From Parachlorella kessleri (Eukaryota; Chlorophyta; Trebouxiophyceae; Chlorellales; Chlorellaceae), in assembly GCA_001598975.1 (NCBI GenBank), contig BBXU01001818.1, forward strand, positions 1 to 16,571: DNA of 16,571 bases, read 5' to 3'. Below, in pieces: positions 1-7,536 of this stretch. Under the pieces are notes generated by a model. That model saw only the letters and a program-made list of their open reading frames with translations. It was not told where the DNA came from and did no database searches. Position numbers and translations under genes: made by a program. Position 1 is the first letter of the stretch, and the number at the start of each line of letters is the position of its first letter.

Positions 1-30
1 CCCCCCTACCCCCCACCCCCCCCGGTCCCC
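1..30. repeat. C-rich low-complexity left edge
   Basis: The first 30 bases are almost entirely C, with runs of six or more. The opposite edge is a mirror-like G-rich tract. Such edges are typical places where a draft assembly stops. Any coding sense of the minus-strand gene here is unreliable. Confidence 0.7.
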
Positions 31-453
31 CTGCACTTCGCTCAGCTGTTGACACTACAGGGGATCTTTCCAGGACGGCCAGGACTGCCTCCCTATGGAC
101 TGCACTGTGCAGAATCAATGACAGCCCTTCGACGGCCCGTGCCCTGCCCTGTGCTCACCTGAGCCAATCTTGTCCCGCACGCCCCCAACGACATCCCCAA
201 CCTTCTCCCTCACATACTCACCCATGGTACGGGCTTTCTCATCGTCCTGCAGTCACCCAAAACACTTCCATCAGACCCACCCACGACAAGCAACCCTAAG
301 CTCAAAAGCTCTGCACCAGGCGCAACTGCCAGCTTGGCTCGCACATCTGCGCGTCTAGGATCAGAACGGCGGCTGGTCACTCACCCTTTGCGGCGCAGAC
401 GCCGCCAGGGCCACCAAGAGGGCCCCTATTAAAAGAACGCCCTTGGTATGCAT
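1..453 (-). CDS. Partial small secreted LEA-like protein, 5' part only
   Basis: Two exons can be read on the minus strand. Exon 1 is 453..385: ATG at 453, 23 codons, reading MHTKGVLLIGALLVALAASA, a clear signal peptide of about 20 residues with a small-residue cleavage region. It ends at a GTGAGT donor. Exon 2 is 246..159, after a CTGCAG acceptor and before a GTGAGC donor. It adds 29 residues rich in Lys, Asp, Glu, Val and Gly, including GEYVREKVGDVVGGVRDKIG, which would form an amphipathic helix like group-3 LEA segments. Exon phases agree (0, then 1). The rest lies left of the window or in the G-rich edge; one possible next acceptor is near 31-33, but what follows is low complexity and I do not trust it. 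Entry into the secretory pathway is well supported; the LEA relationship is inferred from composition and from two LEA-like neighbours. It is transcribed divergently from the gene at 801. Confidence 0.6.
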
Positions 454-682
454 CTTAGCCGGCCCCACTGCAAAAGTAGGTGTGGATCACTTCCTCGTCT
501 TTCAACAAATGGTCGTAGCAAGTATGTTTTCTTTGCTTATCAAAGTATCATAGAAAACGAGTGAAAGTTGGCTTAAGCGAACTCCAGGTCTTTCGAGAGA
601 GCCTGCGACCAGCGAGGCAGCTAGCGACTAAGCAAGAGCTACGGCGAAGGTCGCCAGCAGCTGTGGGGGTCACAACACCAAA

Positions 683-688
683 GTCGGT
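683..688 (-). promoter_or_regulatory. Possible DRE/CRT core (ACCGAC)
   Basis: The plus strand reads GTCGGT, which is ACCGAC on the minus strand, the core of the plant dehydration/cold-responsive element. It lies about 113 bp upstream of the ATG at 801, between two genes that look stress related. A single 6-mer is weak evidence, since it occurs by chance about once in 2 kb counting both strands, and this element is established in land plants rather than in this alga. Confidence 0.2.
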
Positions 689-712
689 CGAGATCATGTG
701 CAAAGGGCCAAC

Positions 713-718
713 TATAAG
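713..718 (+). promoter_or_regulatory. TATA-like box
   Basis: TATAAG occurs 83 bp before the ATG at 801. This would place transcription start about 55 bp before the start codon, a reasonable 5' UTR length for an algal gene. No transcript evidence is available. Confidence 0.35.
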
Positions 719-800
719 ATTACATTGCTAGTAGACGCGATCCAATCAACTACCTACCCTCTTTCGTTTCAACTAAAAGAACTCGCCGCCGAAAACCATC

Positions 801-2988
801 ATGCTTGCTCGCACCGCTACCCCCATCAAGGCCCCTGTGGCTGCTTCTGCCCGCAGCCAGGCCCGCCCTGCTCGCCGCATCACCCTTGTTCGGGCTGCTC
901 AGGTGAGGAGCTTGCTGATGTGCTTTTGGCGGCGGAGGTGAATCCGCTGCTTGGATCAGTTACGGCTGTTGACGATCACCTTTGGCTCTTTATGCGCACC
1001 TGAAGGCATAGCAAAGACTAATTCCGCCTATCAGCTGATATGTGTGGTTGCTCCCTGTATGCAGGGTGATTCTCTGGGTGACAAGGCCAAGCAGGTTGCC
1101 CAGGAGGCCAAGGAGGTCCTGAGTGAGACTGCTGAGAAAGTGAAGAGTGAGTCATCACTGTCACTATTTGTCACACGGGCTGTCTCTCCTTGGTAGTAAG
1201 AATGTCTGCCATCGGGCCTACACAGTGAGGGACCTGCCTCTACATGAGCTTGGCCTTGCCAGGGGCGGTGGCCACATGGTGTTTACCAAAGGCCTGTCAG
1301 AATTTGCAACCCACAGTTGCCAAGCTGCATGGTCTTGTATCCGGCTCGCCGCTGTGCCCCTGCTACAGGCTACGCTTCCGGTGCTGCGGAGTCCGCCAAG
1401 GAAAATATCTCGCAGACCGCGGGCGATGTCAAGGAGAACGCCTCCGACGCTGCACAGAGCGCCAAGAGCAAGGCGCAGGAGCTGAAGGGGAGCGCCTCCG
1501 ACGCTGCAGAGAGTGCCAAGGGCAAGGGGCAGGAGCTGAAGGGCCGAGCTGAGAATGCTGTGGACACTGGGTGAGCAGTGGCAGCCGCATAAGCAGGACA
1601 TGCAGCTGGACGTCAGACTGTGGGGCTCTGGGTTGTGTGTGTGGAGCAACAACACTGGTGTCGCTGATCACCTGGGTGGTCCTGTACTGTGTGAGTCTGC
1701 CTGGCTACTACGTGATGACACACATACTTTATGCTTGCTTGAAATGCTTACTTCTGCCATACAATAACTCATGGCGAGTTAAATGCCGAGGTTCCTGCAT
1801 GTGTGCAGACGTGACGCGGCGGCCGACACGCGCCGGGAGGCTGAGGACCGCCTCGACAGCGCCAAGGGCGATGCTGAGGTATGATTGCGGAAGTGCAGGG
1901 ACGTGCAAGTGCTGTGCATCATGGATTTACCCACACTGCAGCACCTAGCACTGGCACTGGCAGAATGACGGACCAGCGCCATGCCCACTGGGTGGCTCCA
2001 CAGAGCCGCAAGCAGGACTTGCATGTCGGGAGAGTGCCAGCATCCGTCCACAGAACATGGGTGGTGTTAAATGATTGTAGCGGAGGTTAGGTTGGCAGGG
2101 TAGGGGGTGTTGTTTGACTGGTTTGTCTGCGGTCTGGGGGTTTGCAGGGTAACTGGGACGAGGCCAAGAGGAAGGGAATGGACATGAAGGCCAACATCAG
2201 CGACGCAGCCCACGACGCCGCCACGTCTGCCAAGGTGATTGCAAGGTTTTTGGCAAGATAAAGCAGCTGCATGGAGTTGGGTGGGTGTGTTACCCTCCCA
2301 GTGTGTGCAGTCTTTTTGCGCTGCTGTTGTGGCCAACAGAGGCCCTTTGGGTGTTGATAAGCATGGGCTAAGGAGGGGATTTGCAGCTGCCGTTTGAACT
2401 CGCCTGCGGGTTCGTCTTTCTTCTGACGATTTTCTCAGTCGGAGATCGCCTGCTGATTTTAGGGTGCTTACAAGGATACCAAGTTCAATGTGGAGGATGC
2501 TGCTGATAACCTGAAGGTCAGTAGATAGTATAGTGCCTAGAAACAGTGGCTGACAGTTTGTACGCAAGTCAGTGCCATACCTGGCAGGGCGTATGAGCTG
2601 TGCTGCAAAGTGGTGTTTGGGAGCATGGTGTAAGTGTCGCCTGGGAGGTAGGGAAGAATATCGTCTATTTGCCCACGGGCGTGCACCTTCCGTTCTGTGG
2701 CAAGGACACTCTTTTAGGGCAAGTTGAGTAGGGGGAGGGGTGGGGGATATATTGCCAGCACTTCATTTGATGGAGCTTTGTTGTTTATTTGAAGAGCACG
2801 CCATCTGCGTTCCATTGCTGCAGGGCAACGTTGAGGAGGGCAAGAACAAGGCCCGCTCTGCCGCCGACGACCTGAGCAGCGACGCCAAGAGCGCCGCTCG
2901 CGATGCAGGGCGCAACGTTGAGAAGGGTGCCAAGAAGGTTGGCGACAAGATTGAGGAGGCCGGTGACAACATCAAGCGCAACATTTGA
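801..2988 (+). CDS. Plastid-targeted LEA-like (HIC6-type) stress protein
   Basis: Seven exons join with matching phases: 801-902, 1065-1146, 1369-1570, 1809-1878, 2148-2234, 2463-2516 and 2824-2988, giving 253 residues. All introns have GT donors and AG acceptors. Exon 1 (34 residues) is rich in Ala, Arg, Ser and Pro, lacks acidic residues and contains TPIKAPVAASARSQARPARR, typical of a green-algal chloroplast transit peptide; it ends near RAAQ, a plausible cleavage region. The remainder has no hydrophobic core and repeats Ala, Lys, Glu, Asp and Gly in helix-forming strings such as GDSLGDKAKQVAQEAKEVL and GKGQELKGRAENAV. The protein ends GDNIKRNI. This matches the HIC6 group of Chlorella, plastid LEA proteins known to be cold induced and to protect enzymes during freezing. 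Assignment to that group is from memory of its character, not from alignment. The gene at 3707 is a paralogue. Confidence 0.8.
1437..1544 (+). repeat. Two tandem 54-bp units within LEA exon 3
   Basis: Within the third exon of the gene at 801, an 18-codon unit occurs twice in a row (1437-1490 and 1491-1544). The encoded units are NASDAAQSAKSKAQELKG and SASDAAESAKGKGQELKG, 14 of 18 residues identical. This is an in-frame internal duplication that lengthens the helical repeat region by five turns. Confidence 0.85.
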
Positions 2989-3706
2989 GCTGCCGGCTGC
3001 TGTGTGCTGCCAACAGAGTTGCTGTCGTGCTGATGTTGTTGATCATGTTTTTGGGTGTGTCCGGTATGCCCCGTCCCAATGACTGTCAGCTAGCATGATG
3101 TGCCCAAATGGTGAAGCCATTGCGCATCGTTTGTGTGTGATATTGCATGCCTGGCAGCTGGGTATTGATAGAGCAGTGGGTGAGAGAGAAGATAGAGCGA
3201 GTTCTTCTTGAACTGGTCTTGCCATGTATCCAATTCAATTATTGTGCGCTGCTGTGCACCTGCACATGTTGTTGACTCCTTTCACACTCCTTTCAGGTGG
3301 TGAACTGTGAGCTTATCCAGAAGTTGAGTGAGCTTGACTATGTGACACGTACACTGCATCTGATGGTCTGCTGACACTACCCGAGCACAGAACCAAACAG
3401 GCTACACAGACGGTGGTACCACCGGTAACAGCTGCAGCTGCTCCATCACTTCTGCAACGAAGCTCGCCTGCAAAGCCAGAACATAATGAAGGTTACTGTA
3501 ATCCTGATGGTACAGTTCACCCCTACCTCTCCTCTGTTGGAATTGCTGCCACTGCTGTCTTGTACTTTGTGCTGTGAGAAGACATGTACCGGCATGAGGC
3601 AAGCCCATCATAATGACAAGGCTTGCATGGAGTAGTAGCGTGGCAAGCAGCACTGACCAGCAAAAACTGACGTCAGGGACTGAAGCTCACATCCTGCTGT
3701 AGAGCC
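2989..3706. other. Intergenic region between tandem LEA-like genes
   Basis: This 718-bp stretch holds the 3' UTR of the upstream gene and the promoter and 5' UTR of the downstream paralogue. No frame here resembles LEA or any other protein. It contains a short segment duplicated in an intron of the next gene (listed separately). I did not find a convincing TATA box near 3707, nor a TGTAA-type polyadenylation signal close to the stop at 2988. Confidence 0.6.
3504..3548 (+). repeat. Dispersed repeat, copy 1 (other copy at 4668-4710)
   Basis: The segment containing CCCTACCTCTCCTCTGTT, flanked by GATGGTACAG upstream and a GGAATTGCTGCC-like end, recurs at about 4668-4710 with a 4-base gap and a few changes. 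Copy 1 lies before the second plastid LEA-like gene and copy 2 lies inside that gene's third intron. The 18-base core is identical. Confidence 0.7.
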
Positions 3707-4999
3707 ATGCTGCGTACTCAGATCTCTCCCACCGTTAGGATCAAGCCTGCAGTACGCACCCTTCCCAGACAGCCGACCCGGCGTTGGGTGGCTGGAGGGC
3801 CCAGGGTACTTGCTGCAGCCAGGGTGAGGGTCCAGGCAGCTGGCCAAGGTTGTGCTACCCACCCAATCATGGCTGAGTATCATTAGGACCGTCCAAGGCC
3901 CTTGCAAACGCCATATGGGCCGTGTCTTGCAGGATGAGTCTCTGGTTGACAAGGCCAAGCACACCCTGGAGAATGTGAGGGAGAGGGTGGCCGATGCCGC
4001 TCAAAAAGCCAAGGAAGCTTTAGTCGGCGGCGCCCACAGCACCAAGCAAGCTGCTGGGGAGGCAACTGGCTCAGCCAGGAGGGCTGTGGAGGACGTGGGT
4101 GGCAAAGTAAGGGGCGCAGCTGAGGAAGCTTCCGGCAGGGCCCAAAGCGCTGTGGGGGATGTGGACGCCAAGGGCCAGGTAAGCCCAACTGAGCCACCAT
4201 AACTCAAGCTCGACCATGCAGAGATGCTCAGGGCCATCCAAGAGCAAGCCGAGATCCGGATTCACAAATGCACTGCAGTCGCTGTGATGCCGGCTCGTGT
4301 GCCAGATTGTGGCTTCTAGGGTGCCTTTGTCAGTAGTAGCCAGCCTCGGTGTCCAGGTCTGGAGATGCATGGCACCGGTTTTGCGGCCTGCAAAGTTCCC
4401 AGGTGACGCTGGGTGTGCTGCCCGTCCTAAATGATGGGAGGAGTCCGCTCACTTGACAAAACTTGTGCTTTGCTTCTTGTCACAATTCCGACAGTTTGGG
4501 GCTGTGTGCAGGAGGCCATCAGGAGAATCAAGGGCACGGGGGAGGAGCTCAAGGGGAGGGCCAGGGGAGAGTACGAGGAGGCCAAGGGAAAGCCAAGGTA
4601 GCTGCAGAGCTGATGTGACATGGGCGGTGTGAGCAGCCCCTTGCATGAGCTGCCATCAGATCAGGCTTGCATGATACAGCCCTACCTCTCCTCTGTTTGG
4701 ACTGCCTACAACCTACTGACAATAACGAGGCCCCGCTTGGCTTACCCAGGGGCGCCCAAGCCATGCTCTGAGTTGCTGCGATCTAATCCACTGGGCACTC
4801 ACTGCACCCCAACTTGGTGTCCACAGCTGGCCATTTGGCGGCAACAGTGGGGTGGTTACCGTGCACTCCTGGTTGCTACTGTCCGCAGGGAAAGTTTGAG
4901 GAAGCAAAGGGGGAGGCGCAAGGCACTGTTGAGCGGGGCATGAAGGATGTGGAAGGGAGGGTTGAGGATGCTGGTGACAGGCTGAAGGGAGAAGACTGA
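3707..4999 (+). CDS. Second plastid-targeted LEA-like protein, tandem paralogue, with a frame problem
   Basis: Four exons are visible: 3707-3823, 3933-4178, 4512-4597 and 4889-4999. Exon 1 (39 residues) starts MLRTQISPTVRIKPAVRTLP and is a basic, Pro/Ala/Arg-rich transit peptide like that of the gene at 801. Exon 2 opens DESLVDKAKHTLENVRERVA, parallel to GDSLGDKAKQVAQEAKEVL at the same exon boundary in the paralogue. It continues with Ala/Gly/Lys/Glu helices. Exon 4 encodes GKFEEAKGEAQGTVERGMKD and ends DRLKGED. Exons 1, 2 and 4 have mutually compatible phase 0 boundaries. Exon 3 does not: its best donor (GT at 4598) leaves two bases over, so the sum is 560 nt. One additional base in AAAGCCAAG would give the expected Lys-Ala-Lys and 186 residues. 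As written, exon 3 read through its donor stops at 4599-4601 after GKPR. Either an assembly indel, a real frameshift or an alternative short isoform. The convergent neighbour is PGAP3. Confidence 0.72.
4668..4710 (+). repeat. Dispersed repeat, copy 2 (in LEA intron 3)
   Basis: This is the second copy of the segment at 3504-3548. It has the same CCCTACCTCTCCTCTGTT core, preceded by CATGATACAG and followed by a TGGACTGCC-like end. Its position inside the paralogue's third intron suggests local copying during growth of the tandem gene cluster. Confidence 0.65.
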
Positions 5000-5293
5000 A
5001 GAAGGGAGGCTAATAAGCAAGATTTCATCAGTGGCAGAGGCTCCAGGGCTTTCACGCCAGTGCAAAAGTTTGCTGAGGGAGGATAGACGGCATTTGAGCA
5101 GAGGTGTAGCTGTATAAGGCCCAGGGTGGCTGGACTGCCTTGCTTCTTGTAGCAATCCATGCCTGCATGTGTCAAATCACAGGAACATAGTAACCTGCAA
5201 CCTTGCAGACTCTCCTTTTCTTTTGCTATGGTGTCAGTGTTACATCATGGAGTTCAGCAGCGACAGTGCTTGGAGTACGTCTCCTGTCCCAGC
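5000..5293. other. Convergent intergenic region
   Basis: These 294 bp separate the stop codons of the second LEA-like gene (plus) and PGAP3 (minus), so they hold two facing 3' UTRs. Apart from a possible minus-strand polyadenylation signal at 5240-5244 I see no gene or structure here. Confidence 0.6.
5240..5244 (-). terminator. Possible TGTAA polyadenylation signal for PGAP3
   Basis: The plus strand reads TTACA, so the minus strand reads TGTAA, the usual green-algal polyadenylation signal. It sits 50 bases after the PGAP3 stop codon. The pentamer is short, and several other genes in the window lack one nearby, so this is tentative. Confidence 0.35.
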
Positions 5294-6481
5294 TCACAGA
5301 GCCTGCTTCCTGCTTAACCGACCCTTACTGCTGCCATAGAGGCAGTCAGCTCTCACAAACTTGTACCATACAAAGGCAAGCGGGGCAGTGCACAAGTGCC
5401 AGCACGCGTGTGCATCGAGGGCACGCGCTAGTGGAGGGAAATCTAGGACCTCAAACAGCATACTCAAGTGTAGCAGTATTACGAAAGAAAGTAGCCAGCG
5501 CCGCCCTTGATGCCATACTGGAGCTCTACAAAAAACCCACCAAAGCCAAAGGGCCGCCTGTACAAGGCCAGCTGCAATGCACACCCTCACATGGCGGCCA
5601 TAGTCAAACAAGGTAAACTGCATGTGGTAAACGTGCCACAGGTAGTAGGTACCTATGACTGAGGCAATTGTTGCTCTAAGCCTGCTGGGTGCTATGGCAA
5701 GTGTGCGTACTAGGGTAAGATAAGTAGTGAAGGCAAGCAAAGTACCAGCTGCATAGTAGTCAAGCCGCTCTGTACACCTGGTATCCCTGCCATGGAAGAC
5801 GGCAGAACACAGCCAAGCCCACACCGACAGTAAGTAGTACACCACCCACAGTTTCCTGCAGCTTTGAGCAGCAGCCTGATCCTTGCGGGGGCCTGGCGGG
5901 GTTATGCTTGGCTTGCTAGTGCTGCTCATCGCCGTGGCCAGTCCGCCAACGCAAGTCCCCAGGGGTGTGCGGGAGGTTGCCCCAGGGCGCGACAGAAGGC
6001 GCAGGAGCAACCTCAGGCAGTGGAGCTGGGTTGCCAGGTTGAGCAGTGAGAACGCCACTGAGGCTGGTTCCTGCATGCCCAGCAGCCTGACAAATGGCCA
6101 CTTGCCAAAATACTTTTCCGGCATGGCGCCTGGAGAGGGAGTGGATGCCGAAGCTGCTGCTGTTGCGTGTTGCTCCAGGGACAGCGCAGGCCTTTTGCTC
6201 TGCTCCCTGTGCCACATGCAGAGGTAGCGGCAGTCGGCAGCACAGTCCCAGTGCCACAACCTCAGTGCTAGTGGGGCACGTGGTGCAGCTGACCTGCTGT
6301 TGCTGCAGAGCAGGCTGCACCGCTGCTGGAGCATGCCACCGACATTTGTACAGCCAGTCGCTTGGCACGCTTGCAAGCACTGCCAGAAGGCAGGGTTGCT
6401 GTCACCAGAGCTGCCTGCTACCATGCACAGAGACACCAGCGAAACCAGCAGGCCTAGCAGCACGCGGCGAGTGAGGCCCAT
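5294..6481 (-). CDS. PGAP3: PGAP3/Per1-family GPI-anchor remodelling protein
   Basis: One uninterrupted frame of 395 codons. The frame stays open upstream, but the first ATG is at 6481 and it begins a good signal peptide (MGLTRRVLLGLLVSLVSLCM), so that start is chosen. The family acts in the ER/Golgi on GPI-anchored proteins, removing the sn-2 fatty acid during lipid remodelling. Visible family signatures, in order: a Cys-rich lumenal region (residues 35-59), WDCAADCRYLCM (78-89), KYFGKWPF (123-130), QEPASVAFSLLN (137-148), VFHGRD (228-233), TERLDYY (237-243), HVYHMQFTLFDYG (283-295), FEVLDFPP (343-350) and DAHACWH (356-362). The conserved Ser, H230, D241, H358 and H362 fit the CREST-superfamily hydrolase pattern. 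Several hydrophobic membrane segments lie between residues 140 and 375. It is longer than the roughly 320-residue human protein because of linkers at about 100-120 and 165-205. Unlike its neighbours it has no intron. Confidence 0.93.
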   Translation of the reverse strand: MGLTRRVLLGLLVSLVSLCMVAGSSGDSNPAFWQCLQACQATGCTNVGGMLQQRCSLLCSNSRSAAPRAPLALRLWHWDCAADCRYLCMWHREQSKRPALSLEQHATAAASASTPSPGAMPEKYFGKWPFVRLLGMQEPASVAFSLLNLATQLHCLRLLLRLLSRPGATSRTPLGTCVGGLATAMSSTSKPSITPPGPRKDQAAAQSCRKLWVVYYLLSVWAWLCSAVFHGRDTRCTERLDYYAAGTLLAFTTYLTLVRTLAIAPSRLRATIASVIGTYYLWHVYHMQFTLFDYGRHVRVCIAAGLVQAALWLWWVFCRAPVWHQGRRWLLSFVILLHLSMLFEVLDFPPLARALDAHACWHLCTAPLAFVWYKFVRADCLYGSSKGRLSRKQAL

Positions 6482-6597
6482 GCTGTGCTGTGCTGCGGTG
6501 GCTGCAAACCTCACTGCACGGCACTTGACAGCTGCAGCCCCTCCGTTCTTGTTGCGTCTGCCGCCAAAGTTTTTTGAGCTGCACCAATGCCTGTCTG

Positions 6598-7371
6598 CTA
6601 CAGGTGTTGCTGCTGTTGGGCTGCCATCGAGGGATACACTCTCCGCTTCAACTCCGTTACTTCGCTATTCCAGTGCATCATTCGCAGCTGCGCCTCCTCA
6701 GGGTGAGCAGAAAGGTTGACAACCTGCAAACGCAGCAGGCCACTGTATACGGTTTGGGAGGGTGCCACTGTGCGAGTGCAAGCTGAAGCGAAGGGAATCC
6801 TTTGCTGACAAACACGATATCAGTGCAGTTGACTACGGGGCAAGCCTTGGCTGTTATAAAGAGAGGTTTTAACTTGCACCCTCACCCTTGTGTGCCTTGA
6901 TGTGAGGCTGCTTCGACGCTCCGCTGCTTGCCAGCTTACCTACCACCAGTGCATACGCACCAGCCACTATATCCTGAACAGCGGCTGAGTTGGCCACAGT
7001 GACTTCTATAGCACCTGTGCCATCGTCTAGTGCAAAAGCGTTACCCAGCTTCTGCCTTACAGTGCCCTGTGTATCAACAGCAAGTCAGAGGTTTTAAGGC
7101 TGTGCTACTCGCCTAGTCAGCCCGGCAACAACTTCAGCAGCGGCAACTGATCAAATTGCACTGTCGGGGTTGGAAGTCTCACCTGCACCCAAACTCTGTC
7201 AAAAGGGAGACCTTCAAAGGCAAACCCGCTCGCCTGGCTTGCAGGTCTGATGTCACAAATGAACAGCTTCAAAGCCGGCCTACCCTCATGCTCCATGGAG
7301 ATGTATATAGCTGGAAAGTTACGTGGGTAAGCTCCACAGAAACATATACGTTCGAGCAGGCGATCGAGCAT
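6598..7371 (-). CDS. RMI2: RMI2, OB-fold subunit of the RecQ-Top3-RMI complex
   Basis: Three exons on the minus strand. Exon 1 (7371-7183) contains RPALKLFICDI and GLPFDRVWVQ. Exon 2 (7066-6887) continues GTVRQKLGNAFALDDGTGAI, AGAYALVVG and QPHIKAHK. Exon 3 (6723-6598) reads VVNLSAHPEEAQLRMMHWNS and ends at TAG. These match the plant RMI2 order: ALKLFI, W(V/I)QG, a FVLDDGTG strand, YVMVVG, IKxHK and VDLS. RMI2 binds RMI1 and supports dissolution of double Holliday junctions with a RecQ helicase and topoisomerase III in the nucleus. About 164 residues, near the usual size. The exon 2/3 join is unsettled: the best donor (GTGAGG, 6885) leaves one extra G, out of frame with the acceptor before VVNLS. 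An upstream CACAG acceptor (exon from 6768) restores frame but inserts 15 residues. The first 25 residues are uncertain; a second Met lies at residue 26. Confidence 0.85.
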
Positions 7372-7536
7372 CCTTTGTCAATTTGGCTCGCGCGCCTTTA
7401 GCCTTCCTTTCTCACTTGGCAGGTCGGTATTAATCGAGTTCACCCCTCTCTGACGCCTCCGGCCTGGCATAGTTGTTGGTGAAGCGCCTTAGCGACCTGT
7501 TTCTCGTGCTGGAACGGCAGGTTGCATGTGCCACCC
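7372..7536. promoter_or_regulatory. Bidirectional promoter region between RMI2 and GCH1
   Basis: Only 165 bp separate the two divergent start codons (RMI2 at 7371, GCH1 at 7537), so both 5' UTRs and core promoters must fit here unless upstream non-coding exons exist. There is an AT-rich TATTAAT at 7428-7434, but no classical TATA box that I would assign to either gene. The GCH1 start lies in a good context (CCACCCATGG). Confidence 0.5.

Larger units (their letters stand above)
454..800. promoter_or_regulatory. Divergent intergenic region between two LEA-like genes
   Basis: This 347-bp stretch separates the start codon of the minus-strand signal-peptide gene (453) from that of the plus-strand plastid LEA-like gene (801). 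It must hold both promoters unless one gene has a distant 5' exon. It is richer in A/T than the flanking exons. I see a TATA-like box for the right-hand gene and one DRE-like core (listed separately), and no open frame resembling a known protein. Confidence 0.55.

Noticed and set aside
1218..1655. Long minus-strand frame (145 codons) opposite the LEA-like exon 3.
   Set aside because: It is the antisense shadow of a repetitive Ala/Lys/Glu-coding exon: Leu/Ser/Cys-rich, with no splice or start context and no family resemblance.
6482..6514. Upstream extension of PGAP3 by 11 codons to a GTG.
   Set aside because: GTG is not a normal nuclear start, and the ATG at 6481 directly begins a standard signal peptide.
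6850..6860. TATAAA sequence at about 6855 on the plus strand.
   Set aside because: It lies within RMI2 intron 2, and no plus-strand gene starts downstream before 7537.
7522..7536. Extension of GCH1 by five codons to a TTG.
   Set aside because: It is not an ATG; the first ATG in frame (7537) has a good context and leaves a complete first helix.
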